Origin: Nitrospirillum pindoramense
Lineage (GTDB): Bacteria > Pseudomonadota > Alphaproteobacteria > Azospirillales > Azospirillaceae
DNA: 64,000 bases
Reading direction: 5' to 3'
NCBI RefSeq assembly: GCF_007827955.1
Contig: NZ_VITR01000003.1
Location: forward strand, 124,001-188,000
Numbering within the stretch: the first letter of the stretch is position 1; the number at the start of each line of letters is the position of its first letter. Below, piece by piece: positions 8,843 to 17,331 of this stretch. The position numbers and the translations under genes are program-made. Under the pieces are notes generated by a model that was given only the letters and a program-made list of their open reading frames with translations, did not search any database and had not been told where the DNA came from.

Positions 8843-9618
8843 GCGCGCTGCGCCGCTTGGCCCCCATGATTTTGGGCGTCATCGTCCTGGCCGCGTGGGA
8901 GGGGGGCGTGCGCCTGCTGGCCATTCCCGCCTTCGTCCTGCCGCCGCCCAGCGCCGTGATGGCGGCCTTGCTGGCCGACCCGGACACGCTGGGCCTGTCG
9001 CTGTGGTTCACCCTCGCCGTGACCCTACAGGCCTTCGCGCTGGCGGTGGCGGGCGGGGTGGCGCTGGCCATCCTGTTCACCCGCTCGCCCCTGCTGGCGT
9101 CCGCCCTCTATCCGTATGCCGTCATCCTGCAGGTGACGCCGGTGATGGCCATAGCACCCCTGCTGCTGGTCTGGGTGGGGTACGAGCGGGTGGATCTGGC
9201 GCAACTGATCCTGGCCTGGATCGTCGCCTTCTTCCCCATCCTGGGCAACACCACCTTGGGCCTGCGCTCCGCCGACGCCGGCCTGCGCGACCTGTTCCGC
9301 CTCTATGGCGCCAGCAAGTGGCAGGTGCTGTGGCGGCTGGAGCTGCCGTCGGCCTTGCCCTACCTGTTGGCGGGCATGAAGATTTCCGGCGGCCTGGCGC
9401 TCATCGGCGCGGTGGTGGCGGAGTTCGTGGCCGGGTCGGGAACGGGCAGCGGCCTCGCCTGGCGCATCGTGGACGCCAGCAACCGCCTGAACACCCCGCG
9501 CATGTTCGCGGCCCTGGCGCTGCTGTCCCTGCTGGGCATCGCCATTTTCGCCGTGCTGTCGCTGGTGCAGCGCCTGGCGCTCCGGCGCTGGCACGACAGC
9601 GAGGCCGCAAACCGTTAA
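8839..9618 (+). CDS. ABC transporter permease, nitrate/sulfonate/taurine type
   Basis: 259-aa membrane permease with about six hydrophobic helices. It partners the ATPase encoded immediately upstream, sharing 4 nt. The EAA-type coupling loop is recognisable as FRLYGASKWQVLWRLELPSA (roughly residues 154-173). A second signature, LIGAVVAEFVAGSGTGSGL, is typical of SsuC/TauC permeases. The C-terminus (RWHDSEAANR) is followed within 8 bases by the palindrome at 9626-9655. The usual third component, a substrate-binding protein, is absent here and may be encoded elsewhere. Confidence 0.9.
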   Translation: MSALRRLAPMILGVIVLAAWEGGVRLLAIPAFVLPPPSAVMAALLADPDTLGLSLWFTLAVTLQAFALAVAGGVALAILFTRSPLLASALYPYAVILQVTPVMAIAPLLLVWVGYERVDLAQLILAWIVAFFPILGNTTLGLRSADAGLRDLFRLYGASKWQVLWRLELPSALPYLLAGMKISGGLALIGAVVAEFVAGSGTGSGLAWRIVDASNRLNTPRMFAALALLSLLGIAIFAVLSLVQRLALRRWHDSEAANR

Positions 9619-9625
9619 GTCCAGC

Positions 9626-9655
9626 CAACGGCATGAGCTTTAACTCATGCCGTTG
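9626..9655. repeat. 12-bp palindrome at convergent gene ends (copy 1)
   Basis: Perfect 12-bp inverted repeat (9626-9637 with 9644-9655), loop CTTTAA. The core is CGGCATGAG...CTCATGCCG. It lies between the ABC permease stop (9618) and the convergent apt stop (9755). It lacks a clear T-run. A second element with the same core is at 33142-33172, so this looks like a dispersed repeat that may also act as a bidirectional terminator. Confidence 0.7.
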
Positions 9656-9754
9656 TAGGACGCGCGACTGCGTCCGCCGGAGCGAGCACCGCAGGGCGGA
9701 GCGAGGAAGCCAAGCGGCCGGATGGCCGCGCCCGGCGAGGGCGAACTAAACCAA

Positions 9755-10270
9755 TTACTTGTCGTAGTTCAGCAGCGACAGCACCGGCACATCCAGCTTC
9801 TTGCGGCCTTCCAGGAAGTCCAACTCGATCAGGAAGGCGGCGGCGCGCACGTCGGCGCCGACGTCGCGCAGCAGTTTGATGGCGGCGGTCATGGTGCCGC
9901 CGGTGGCCAGCAGGTCGTCCACCACCACCACGCGCTGGCCGGGCTTCACCAGGTCGGCCTGGATTTCCACCGTGTCGCTGCCGTATTCCAGGTCATAGGA
10001 ATGGCGCACCACGTCGCCCGGCAGCTTGCCCTTCTTGCGTACCATGGCGAAGCCCAGGCCCAGCTTCAGCGCCAGGGGGGCGGCCATCAGGAAGCCGCGG
10101 GATTCGATGCCGACGATGAAATCGACGCCCGTTTCCTGGATCAGGCGGGCCATGCGGCCCATGGCGACGGCCCAGGCGTCGGCGTGCGCCAGCAGCGGCG
10201 AGATGTCGTAGAACAGGATGCCGGGCTTGGGATAGTCCGGGACGCCGCGGATGTGGCTCTTGAGATCCAT
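9755..10270 (-). CDS. apt: adenine phosphoribosyltransferase
   Basis: Cytosolic purine-salvage enzyme that makes AMP and pyrophosphate from adenine and PRPP. The 171-aa length is normal for the family. The N-terminus shows the typical [17 protein letters not shown]. The adenine-site segment [10 protein letters not shown] and the PRPP-binding loop [13 protein letters not shown] (residues 114-126) are intact. The gene is monocistronic and divergent from the Mla operon across a 257 bp gap (10271-10527) in which no clear promoter was identified. Confidence 0.97.
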   Translation of the reverse strand: MDLKSHIRGVPDYPKPGILFYDISPLLAHADAWAVAMGRMARLIQETGVDFIVGIESRGFLMAAPLALKLGLGFAMVRKKGKLPGDVVRHSYDLEYGSDTVEIQADLVKPGQRVVVVDDLLATGGTMTAAIKLLRDVGADVRAAAFLIELDFLEGRKKLDVPVLSLLNYDK

Positions 10271-10527
10271 GGGGAAAGGCCTCGGGGGGAAACGGAAACG
10301 CCCCGGTCCCGGGGCGCGAAATCATAGGGGAGGCTGGTCTGGCATGCCAGCGCCAAGCCGTGCCGCGCTCGTCCGGATGATCCCGGATGGGCGCCTCGCG
10401 GCCGCTGCTGTTGACCCGCGACGGGCCTTTCTGTCAAGTGAAGGACGAGCAAGGCCGCCCGGCGCCCCCGACAGGATGGGGGCGGGGGCCGCCGGAGAGC
10501 CGCGCCCTGGGGGCGGCAAGGGGTAAG

Positions 10528-11667
10528 ATGGCGGCGGCAGGCATCGGCGTGATCAGGACGGCATGGGACGGCGACCACTGGCTGCTCGCGGCCCAGGGCC
10601 GCTGGGACCTGGCGGCGGCGGAACAGCTGGATACGGCGCTGACCCGCCTGAAGCCGGAACGCAAGCCGGACCAAGTGCTGCTGGACCTGTCCGGCCTGTC
10701 GGGCATGGACACCGCCGGCGCCCTGGTGCTGGACCGCCTGATCGAGCGCCTGCGGGCGGAGGGGGAGACGGTGGCCGTGGTGGGCGCCACGCCCGCGCAA
10801 TGCACCCTGCTGCGCGACGTGCGCCGCGCCGTGGTGCGCCACCCCGACGTCAGCACGCCCTTCCATCCCTTCCATGATTTGCTGGAGCGGGTGGGCAAGG
10901 GCGCGTTCAGCCTGGCGCAGGATGCCTATCAGCTGCTGAGCTTCTTCGGGCTGGTGTTCCTCACCATCGCCCGGGTGGCGCGCCATCCGCGCCGCTTCCG
11001 CTGGACGGCTTTCTTCTTCCATCTGGAACAGGTGGGCCTGAACGCCCTGCCCATCATCGGCCTGCTGACCTTCCTGATCGGCGTGGTGCTGGCTTACCAA
11101 AGCGCTGATCAGCTGCGGCGATTCGGCGCGGAGATCTTCGTCGTCAACCTGTTGGGCATCGGTATCCTGCGCGAGCTGGGGGTGCTGATCACCTCCATCA
11201 TCGTGGCCGGCCGCTCCGGCTCCGCCTTCACGGCGCAGATCGGCACCATGAAGGTGAACCAGGAGGTGGACGCCATGCAGGTGCTGGGGCTGGACCCCAT
11301 CGAGATGCTGGTCCTGCCCCGGCTGGCGGCCCTGTTCGTGGCCCTGCCGCTGGTCAGCTTCTACGCCGACGTGGTGGGCCTGTTTGGTGGTGCCGTCATG
11401 TCCTATGCCACGCTGGACATCACGCTGGGCCAGTTCCTGCGGCAATTGCAGGTGGCCGTCAGCCCGACCACCATGCTGGTGGGCCTGATCAAGGCGCCGG
11501 TCTTCGCCATGGTCATCTCGCTGGTCGGCTGTTTCGAGGGCCTGAACGTGACCGGCAGCGCCGAAAGCGTGGGCAAGCTGACCACCCGCTCGGTGGTCGA
11601 GTCCATCTTCCTGGTGATCGTGCTCGACGCGCTGTTCTCCATCCTCTTTTCCTACCTCAAGATATGA
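10528..11667 (+). CDS. mlaE: MlaE-family phospholipid ABC permease with fused N-terminal STAS domain
   Basis: Permease of the MCE-type ABC system that moves phospholipids between the inner and outer membranes. The 379-aa product has a STAS domain at residues about 10-100 (core LLDLSGLSGMDTAGALVLDRL) fused to the MlaE permease (about 125-379), which ends FSYLKI. In E. coli the STAS protein (MlaB) is a separate subunit; fusion is common in other proteobacteria. I chose the ATG at 10528 because AAGGGG lies just upstream. An upstream in-frame start at 10387 would add a low-complexity leader. The stop overlaps mlaF by 4 nt, so this is the first gene of a coupled operon. Confidence 0.92.
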   Translation: MAAAGIGVIRTAWDGDHWLLAAQGRWDLAAAEQLDTALTRLKPERKPDQVLLDLSGLSGMDTAGALVLDRLIERLRAEGETVAVVGATPAQCTLLRDVRRAVVRHPDVSTPFHPFHDLLERVGKGAFSLAQDAYQLLSFFGLVFLTIARVARHPRRFRWTAFFFHLEQVGLNALPIIGLLTFLIGVVLAYQSADQLRRFGAEIFVVNLLGIGILRELGVLITSIIVAGRSGSAFTAQIGTMKVNQEVDAMQVLGLDPIEMLVLPRLAALFVALPLVSFYADVVGLFGGAVMSYATLDITLGQFLRQLQVAVSPTTMLVGLIKAPVFAMVISLVGCFEGLNVTGSAESVGKLTTRSVVESIFLVIVLDALFSILFSYLKI

Positions 11668-12473
11668 GGGCGGCGATGATCCAGGACGGCCCGAAGGACA
11701 TGGCGGTGGGGAATAATGCCGAGCCTGTCATCCAGGTGCATGGCCTGGTCACGCGCTTCGGCCGCCAGACGGTGCATGAGGGCGTGGACCTGGAGGTGCG
11801 GCGGGGCGAGGTCATGGGCGTCGTCGGCGGCTCCGGCACCGGCAAGTCGGTGCTGCTGAAGGAGATCATCGGCCTGCTGCGCCCCACCGCCGGCCGGGTG
11901 GAGGTGCTGGGCACCAATATGTGGACGGCCGACAGCGCGGCCCGCCGCCGCATCCAGAGTCGCTGGGGCGTCCTGTTCCAGGATGGCGCGCTGTTCAGCT
12001 CCATGACCGTGGCGGAAAACGTCATGGTGGCGCTGAAGGAGCATACGCACCTGGACGCCTGCCTGATCCAGGAACTGGCCCGCATCAAGATTTCCATGGT
12101 CGGCCTGCCGCCGGACAGCTGCTCCAAATACCCGTCCCAGCTGTCGGGGGGCATGCGCAAGCGCGCCGGCCTGGCCCGCGCCCTGGCGCTGGACCCGGAA
12201 ATCCTGTTCCTGGATGAGCCGACGGCGGGACTGGACCCCATCGGCGCCGCCGCCTTCGATGAGCTGATCGGCACCCTGCAACGCAGCCTGGGGCTGACCG
12301 TCGTCATGGTGACCCACGATCTGGACAGCCTTTATGCCATTTGTGATCGCATTGCGGTGCTGGTCGACCGTAAGATCACCGTGGGAACCATTGACATGTT
12401 GCTGGCCGACACGCATCCCTGGATCCATGACTACTTCCATGGCCCACGCGGACGCGCGGCCGTGAAACGCTGA
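11664..12473 (+). CDS. mlaF: Mla-type phospholipid ABC transporter ATPase
   Basis: ATP-binding subunit partnering the upstream MlaE. The 269-aa protein carries Walker A GGSGTGKS, signature LSGGM followed by RKRAGLARALALD, Walker B ILFLDEPTAG and the switch VTHDLDSL. The LDPIGAAAFDELI segment after Walker B is characteristic of the MlaF/Ttg2A/Mkl group. The start codon overlaps the mlaE stop (ATGA at 11664). A second ATG at 11676 is a possible alternative. The C-terminus (HDYFHGPRGRAAVKR) matches the tail of this family. Confidence 0.94.
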   Translation: MRAAMIQDGPKDMAVGNNAEPVIQVHGLVTRFGRQTVHEGVDLEVRRGEVMGVVGGSGTGKSVLLKEIIGLLRPTAGRVEVLGTNMWTADSAARRRIQSRWGVLFQDGALFSSMTVAENVMVALKEHTHLDACLIQELARIKISMVGLPPDSCSKYPSQLSGGMRKRAGLARALALDPEILFLDEPTAGLDPIGAAAFDELIGTLQRSLGLTVVMVTHDLDSLYAICDRIAVLVDRKITVGTIDMLLADTHPWIHDYFHGPRGRAAVKR

Positions 12474-12493
12474 GCAGTTGGGGACTGAAACTC

Positions 12494-13462
12494 ATGGAAA
12501 CGCGCGCCAGCTACGCGCTCGTCGGCGGCTTCATCCTGGCACTGACGGCGGCCCTGTTCATCGCCATCGTCTGGCTGGCGAAAGTCCAGTTCGACAAGGC
12601 GTCGACACCGTATCGCATCTATTTCTCCGGCTCGGTCACCGGGCTGGTGGCGGGCAGCCCCGTGCGCTATCGCGGCGTGGCGGTGGGCCGCGTCACCGAC
12701 ATCCGCATCGACCCCGGCAATGTGGAACGCATCGAGGTGAAGGTGGAGGTGCCGAAGGACACCCCCATCAAGTCCGACGCCGTGGCCTCGCTGGAACCGG
12801 TGGGCGTCACTGGCGGCGTCTATGTCGAGATCGCCGGTGGCAGCCAGGAGGCGCCGCTGCTGCGCGAGACGCAGAACAACGTGGATGTCCCCGTCATCCC
12901 CTCGCGTCCCAGCAACATCGCCTCCCTGTTGCAGGAGGCGCCGCACCTGCTGGAAAACCTGATCAAGCTGTCGGACAGCCTGGCGGGCTTCATGACACCC
13001 GACAACCAGAAGGCCTTCGCCTCCATGCTGGCCAACCTGGCCTCCACCGCCGGTGCCGCCAACGGCACGGTGCAGGACGCCGGCCACCTGGTGAATGAGC
13101 TGCGGGGCAGCGTGCGCCAGATCAGCCAGCAGACCGAGGCGCTGCTGGTCGACACCCGCGCCACGGTGAACACGGTGGGCAGCGACGCCAAGCGCATCAG
13201 CGGCAACCTGAACCAGTCGGCGGAGGATGTTAAGGTTCTGACCCGCAACCTGAACCAGACGGTGGAACAGCTCCGCGGCATGGTGGAGGAGAATCGCGGT
13301 CCCATCCGCGACTTCACCTCCAGCGGTCTTTACGACTTGACCCAGCTCATCGGCGACCTGCGTACGCTCAGCAATAATCTGTCGCGGGTGACCAACCGCA
13401 TTGAGAACGATCCGTCCGGCTTCCTCTTCGGTGGCCGGCAGCGTGGCGTGGAGGTGAAATGA
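12494..13462 (+). CDS. mlaD: MCE-domain lipid-binding protein, MlaD-like
   Basis: Periplasmic, inner-membrane-anchored lipid-binding subunit of the Mla-type transporter. The 322-aa product has one N-terminal membrane anchor (YALVGGFILALTAALFIAIV) and one MCE domain at about residues 38-115 (SVTGLVAGSPVRYRGVAVGRV). A long helical C-terminal region follows, of the kind that forms a channel or needle in longer MCE proteins (KRISGNLNQSAEDVKVLTRN). It is longer than E. coli MlaD (about 183 aa). It sits 20 bp after mlaF and its stop overlaps the next gene by 4 nt. Confidence 0.93.
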   Translation: METRASYALVGGFILALTAALFIAIVWLAKVQFDKASTPYRIYFSGSVTGLVAGSPVRYRGVAVGRVTDIRIDPGNVERIEVKVEVPKDTPIKSDAVASLEPVGVTGGVYVEIAGGSQEAPLLRETQNNVDVPVIPSRPSNIASLLQEAPHLLENLIKLSDSLAGFMTPDNQKAFASMLANLASTAGAANGTVQDAGHLVNELRGSVRQISQQTEALLVDTRATVNTVGSDAKRISGNLNQSAEDVKVLTRNLNQTVEQLRGMVEENRGPIRDFTSSGLYDLTQLIGDLRTLSNNLSRVTNRIENDPSGFLFGGRQRGVEVK

Positions 13463-14142
13463 GGGGGGCCGGAAAGGGAGCGTTGACGGGGAGGCGGGGG
13501 GCATTGACGCGCCGACGCCTGCTGTCGCGCGGCATGGGCCTGGTGGGCGGCGGTCTGGCGCTGGGGGCGCTGCCGGCCTGCTCCATCTTCGAAAGCCCGC
13601 CGCACGTGGTGCGCCTGACGGCGGCGCGAGAGTTCTCACCCGCCCCGCCGGTGGGCTGGCAGTTGCTGGTGGGCGTGCCGGTCACCACCTCCGTCCTCAA
13701 CACCAGCCGGGTTCCGCTGCGGCAGATGGAGGCCGGCTTCGGCTATTTCGACGCCGAATGGCAGGACCCGCTGCCGGAAATGCTGCAGGGGCTGCTGATC
13801 GAGTCCTTCGAGTATTCCGGCCGTATCACGGGCGTCGCGCGCGAGGGATCGGGCCTGCGCGCCGATTATGTGCTGCTGACCGACATCCGTGACTTCCAGG
13901 CCGAATATCCCCACGCGACCGTGGAGGATGTGCCGACCGTTCATGTCCGGGTCGAGTGCAAGATGGTGACCTTGCCCCGGCGCACCATCCAGGAAAGCCA
14001 AGGCTTTGAGATCAGGGTGCCGGCCAAGGGCACTGGCTTCACCGCCGTGCTGGCCGCGTATGACGAGGCCTTCCACCTGCTGGCCCGCCAGGTGGCCGAA
14101 TGGGCCTTGCAGCCCGGACGGCGCGCCGGCGGCGGCGTCTGA
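13459..14142 (+). CDS. ABC-type transport auxiliary lipoprotein (PqiC/MlaD-operon type)
   Basis: 227-aa lipoprotein with an arginine-rich start (LTRRRLLSRG), a hydrophobic signal and a lipobox LPAC; the lipidated cysteine would be about residue 36. The mature part (HVVRLTAAREFSPAPP) matches the ABC transport auxiliary lipoprotein family, which includes PqiC/LptE-like folds and usually follows MCE genes. It probably anchors the MCE channel at the outer membrane, completing an MlaE-F-D-lipoprotein operon. Its start overlaps the mlaD stop by 4 nt. The RR pair followed by hydrophobic residues might allow Tat export; this is only a possibility. Confidence 0.85.
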   Translation: MRGAGKGALTGRRGALTRRRLLSRGMGLVGGGLALGALPACSIFESPPHVVRLTAAREFSPAPPVGWQLLVGVPVTTSVLNTSRVPLRQMEAGFGYFDAEWQDPLPEMLQGLLIESFEYSGRITGVAREGSGLRADYVLLTDIRDFQAEYPHATVEDVPTVHVRVECKMVTLPRRTIQESQGFEIRVPAKGTGFTAVLAAYDEAFHLLARQVAEWALQPGRRAGGGV

Positions 14143-14162
14143 CGCGGGAAGGAACCAGCCCC

Positions 14163-14942
14163 ATGCCCTTCCTCCGTGGGGCCGACAGCGACGCTTCCGC
14201 CATCGACGGAATGCCGCCCGAAACCTTGACCCGGCTGGTCGAAGCGGCGCGGGAGGTGACGCTGTGCGCGCGGGTGCTGGCGAAGACCGGCGATACCGTG
14301 CTGAGCGAGGCGATGCAGGACGCCGTGCCGCCGTTCGTTCCGTGGCAGCACCATCCGCCCGGCGACGTTTACGACAGCGAATACCACGCCCAATTCTACT
14401 TCCACGCCCATCCGGAGTCGGAACTGGTTGGGGAGGAGGTGGGGCACTTTCACACCTTTATGCGGCCGTTGGGCATGCCCGACGGGGTGACGCCCGCGCC
14501 CCTGCCGGATCTTCAGCCCGATGCTGACGGCAACGGCGCCCTCAGTCACCTGGTGGGTATTTCCGTCGATGGCATGGGCCGGGTGACGCGGCTGTTCACC
14601 ACCAACCGGTGGGTGACGGGAGAAACCTGGTACGCCGCCGAGGATGTCGTGCGCATGCTGGAGGGGTTCCAGATCGACCATGCGCGGCCGTCCTGGCCGC
14701 TCAACCGCTGGATCACAGCGATGGTCAGCCTCTACCGCGATGAAATCGCTGACCTTTTGCGGGAACGGGACGCGACGGTCGCGTGCTGGCAGGCGGATCA
14801 CCCGGGCAGTTACGTCTATGACGACCGCGCCTTGGAAGTGACCTCCGAACGCTCGGTGGATGTCGAGGGACGCGTCCAGGAACTGGAGCGCGCGCTGCGC
14901 CGCCGCAATCGGCGGCGGTCCGCCGCCGCCGACCCGGCCTAG
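14163..14942 (+). CDS. conserved hypothetical protein, 259 aa
   Basis: Soluble protein of unknown function that I could not place in a family. It is rich in His and aromatic residues in the middle (FYFHAHPESE and HFHTFMRPLG, residues about 78-103), a pattern that could bind metal or a cofactor. The end is an Arg-rich tail (ALRRRNRRRSAAADPA). The ATG at 14163 is preceded by a GGAAGGA-like ribosome-binding site; an earlier in-frame start at 14100 would run back into the auxiliary lipoprotein gene. It lies 20 bp after the Mla operon and may be cotranscribed with it. A short GC hairpin (14943-14958) follows the stop. Confidence 0.7.
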   Translation: MPFLRGADSDASAIDGMPPETLTRLVEAAREVTLCARVLAKTGDTVLSEAMQDAVPPFVPWQHHPPGDVYDSEYHAQFYFHAHPESELVGEEVGHFHTFMRPLGMPDGVTPAPLPDLQPDADGNGALSHLVGISVDGMGRVTRLFTTNRWVTGETWYAAEDVVRMLEGFQIDHARPSWPLNRWITAMVSLYRDEIADLLRERDATVACWQADHPGSYVYDDRALEVTSERSVDVEGRVQELERALRRRNRRRSAAADPA

Positions 14943-14997
14943 CGCCCCCCCGGGGGCGGCACCCTGGGACAAGGCGCGGAATATCACCCAAATGGCG

Positions 14998-15025
14998 TTG
15001 GCCAAGATGGGGAAGGCTGTATTAT
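14998..15025 (+). promoter_or_regulatory. candidate sigma-70 promoter of the DUF2336 gene
   Basis: TTGGCC (14998-15003) and TATTAT (15020-15025) are spaced by 16 bp, in an AT-richer patch of a GC-rich gap. The predicted transcript would begin near 15032, about 140 bases before the DUF2336 start, and would run straight into the palindrome at 15037-15060. Confidence 0.45.
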
Positions 15026-15036
15026 TAATGACAGTG

Positions 15037-15060
15037 GTGACCCGATACCCATCGGGACAC
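15037..15060. promoter_or_regulatory. operator-like inverted repeat upstream of the DUF2336 gene
   Basis: Two 10-bp arms, GTGACCCGAT and ATCGGGACAC (9 of 10 pairs), are separated by ACCC. The position just downstream of the predicted transcription start suits a repressor site. A hairpin in the leader RNA is the alternative. Confidence 0.4.
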
Positions 15061-15172
15061 CTAATTGTGGCGAAACCTGGCGCCGTCCATTCCTGCCGCG
15101 CGATATCGAGGTGGGGTATCGACGACAAGCCAGGTGGCCGGCCGGTAGCGAAGGGAGCGGGTTGCCCTGCCA

Positions 15173-16279
15173 ATGTCCGAGACCTTGACGCATCAGGATG
15201 TGCAACGGCTTTTGGCCGATCCATCCGCCACGACACGGGCCGAGATGGCCACCAAGGTCGCCGCCCAGTTCGGCGCCGACCAGCTTTCGCCGTCCGAACG
15301 GGCCCTGGCCGAAGACATCGTCCGCCTGATGGCCCGCGACGCCGCCGTGCGCGTCCGGTCCGCGCTGTCGGAAAGCCTGAAGACCTATCCCGCGATTCCC
15401 CGTGACGTGGCGCTGCAGTTGGCGCGCGACGTGGAAGAGGTGTCGCTGCCCTTCATCGAGGTCTCATCGGTCCTGACCGATGCCGACCTGATCGAGCTGA
15501 TCAAGACCGGATCGGACGCGAAACAATCGGCGGTGGCCAAGCGGCCCGAGGTGTCCGAGGGCGTGGCCGATGTGCTGGTGGAGACAGGGGGCGAAACCGC
15601 CGTCGCCACCCTGATGGGCAATGAGGCCGCCCGGGTGACGGAGGCCGCGCTGACCCGCGTGCTGAACCGTTTTCCCAAGAGCGACGCCGTCCATGCCCCC
15701 CTGATCGAGCGGGGCAGCTTGCCGGTCACCATCGCCGAGCGACTGGTGACCATGGTGTCGGAACAGCTGCGCGAACGACTGGTGGAACGGCACGAACTGC
15801 CGGCCGATGTGGCGAGCGACATCGTCCTGCAGGGCCGGGAAAAGGCGACCTACGGGCTGGTGGGCGTCGCCACCGACGCCCAGCTGGAAACGCTGGTGGA
15901 GCAGTTGTATCGCAACGGCCGCCTGTCGCCGTCGCTGCTGCTGCGGTCGCTGTGCATGGGCGACGTCGCCTTCTTCGAGGTGGCGCTGGCCCAGTTGGCC
16001 CGCATCCCCGCACCCAACGCCCGCATGCTGATCCATGACGCCGGCAAGCTGGGCATGAAGGCGCTGTTCGACCGCACCGGCATGCCGCAGTCCATCTATC
16101 CGGCCATCAAGGTGGCGCTGGACGTCGCCAGCGAGACGGAGTTCGATGGTGGGGAGCACGATCTGGAACGCCATCGCCGCAAGATGCTGGAACGAATCCT
16201 CACCCAGTTCGAGGAAATGGCCAGCGACGACCTGGACTATCTGCTGAGCAAGCTGACAGACCTGACCACCAAGGTCTGA
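15173..16279 (+). CDS. DUF2336 domain protein
   Basis: 368-aa all-helical protein of the DUF2336 family, common in Rhodospirillales and other alphaproteobacteria and of unknown function. It reads as a series of HEAT-like helical repeats. One element recurs (PAIPRDVALQLARD near residue 75 and ELPADVASDIVLQG near 205), suggesting internal duplication. There are no catalytic motifs or membrane segments. It probably acts as a protein-interaction scaffold, which is inference. The coding region runs to within 5 bp of the beta-lactamase gene, so the two could share a transcript. Confidence 0.85.
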   Translation: MSETLTHQDVQRLLADPSATTRAEMATKVAAQFGADQLSPSERALAEDIVRLMARDAAVRVRSALSESLKTYPAIPRDVALQLARDVEEVSLPFIEVSSVLTDADLIELIKTGSDAKQSAVAKRPEVSEGVADVLVETGGETAVATLMGNEAARVTEAALTRVLNRFPKSDAVHAPLIERGSLPVTIAERLVTMVSEQLRERLVERHELPADVASDIVLQGREKATYGLVGVATDAQLETLVEQLYRNGRLSPSLLLRSLCMGDVAFFEVALAQLARIPAPNARMLIHDAGKLGMKALFDRTGMPQSIYPAIKVALDVASETEFDGGEHDLERHRRKMLERILTQFEEMASDDLDYLLSKLTDLTTKV

Positions 16280-16283
16280 AGCG

Positions 16284-17321
16284 ATGCGGATGCCGTTCCT
16301 GGGTACGGCCTGTGCTGCCGTCCTCGCCCTTGCCTTGGCCATGTCCACGGCCGCCGCCGGAACGCTGGACATGCGCGGCCTTCAGGCCCGCCTCGACCGG
16401 CTGGCCCACGATTTCCCGGGCCACGCCGGCATCGCGGTGCGCGATCCGGCGACGGGCGCCGTGGCGGGAGTGAGGGCGGATCAGCGCTTTCCCGAGCAAA
16501 GCGTGTTCAAGCTGACCGTCGCTATCGCCCTCTTGGACTTGGTGGACAAGGGGGCAACCGACCTCGACCACAAGGTCACGCTCTACCCCGAGGACCGGTC
16601 CGTCTATTGGCAGCCCCTGGCCAAGAACATTACGCCCGGCGGCTGGACCACAACCTTGGGCGACCTCATGGTCCGCATGGTGGCGGACAGTGACAACATC
16701 GCCGCCGACACCGTGCTACGCCTGATCGGTGGACCGGCGACGGTGCAGGCCGCGCTGAACGCCCGGGGGCTGGAAGGCATCCGTGTGGACCGGGATGAGC
16801 GTCACCTGCAAAGCGATATCCTGGGCCTGACCTGGACGGACGCCTATCGGGAGCCGGCGGCGTTCCAGGCCGCCGCCGACGCGGTGCCCACGGCCACCCG
16901 CATCGCCAAACGCGACGCGTACCTGAGCGATCCGCGCGACACCGCCACGCCCGCGGGCATGGCCCTGCTGCTGGAACGGCTGAACAAGGGCGACCTCCTG
17001 AGCCCCGCCAGCACCCGCCGCCTGCTGGACATCCTGGACCATACGACGACCCAGCCCCATCGCCTGAAGGCCGGCCTGGGTGCCGGCTGGGCGGTGGCGC
17101 ACAAGCCGGGTGCCGGCCCCTCGGTTGAGGGCGTGACGCTGGCCAACAACGATGTGGGCCTGATGACCGCGCCCGATGGCGGCCGGTATGCCGTAGCGGT
17201 CTATGTCGCCAGCGTCCACGGCCCACGGGAGGGAGCGGACGCCTTCATCGCGGCCGTGGCCCGCGCCGTGGTCGAGTCTTGGCAGGCCAAAGGGGGGCGT
17301 GCCAAAGAGGGGCGCACCTAA
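16284..17321 (+). CDS. bla: class A beta-lactamase (PER/VEB-like subgroup) with unusual motifs
   Basis: Periplasmic serine beta-lactamase or closely related penicillin-recognising enzyme, 345 aa with a signal peptide (ALALAMSTAAAG). The acylation motif SVFK (Ser73-Lys76) and its context (RFPEQSVFKLTVAIALLDLV) resemble subclass A2 enzymes such as PER and VEB. SDN is intact (136-138). The omega-loop reads E172-R-H-L-Q176, so the general-base Glu is present but Asn170 (Ambler) is replaced by Gln and Pro167 by Arg. The KTG motif reads K274-P-G. These changes could alter turnover or substrate range, so resistance should not be assumed. No regulator of the ampR type is adjacent. Confidence 0.85.
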   Translation: MRMPFLGTACAAVLALALAMSTAAAGTLDMRGLQARLDRLAHDFPGHAGIAVRDPATGAVAGVRADQRFPEQSVFKLTVAIALLDLVDKGATDLDHKVTLYPEDRSVYWQPLAKNITPGGWTTTLGDLMVRMVADSDNIAADTVLRLIGGPATVQAALNARGLEGIRVDRDERHLQSDILGLTWTDAYREPAAFQAAADAVPTATRIAKRDAYLSDPRDTATPAGMALLLERLNKGDLLSPASTRRLLDILDHTTTQPHRLKAGLGAGWAVAHKPGAGPSVEGVTLANNDVGLMTAPDGGRYAVAVYVASVHGPREGADAFIAAVARAVVESWQAKGGRAKEGRT

Positions 17322-17331
17322 GGGCCGGACG

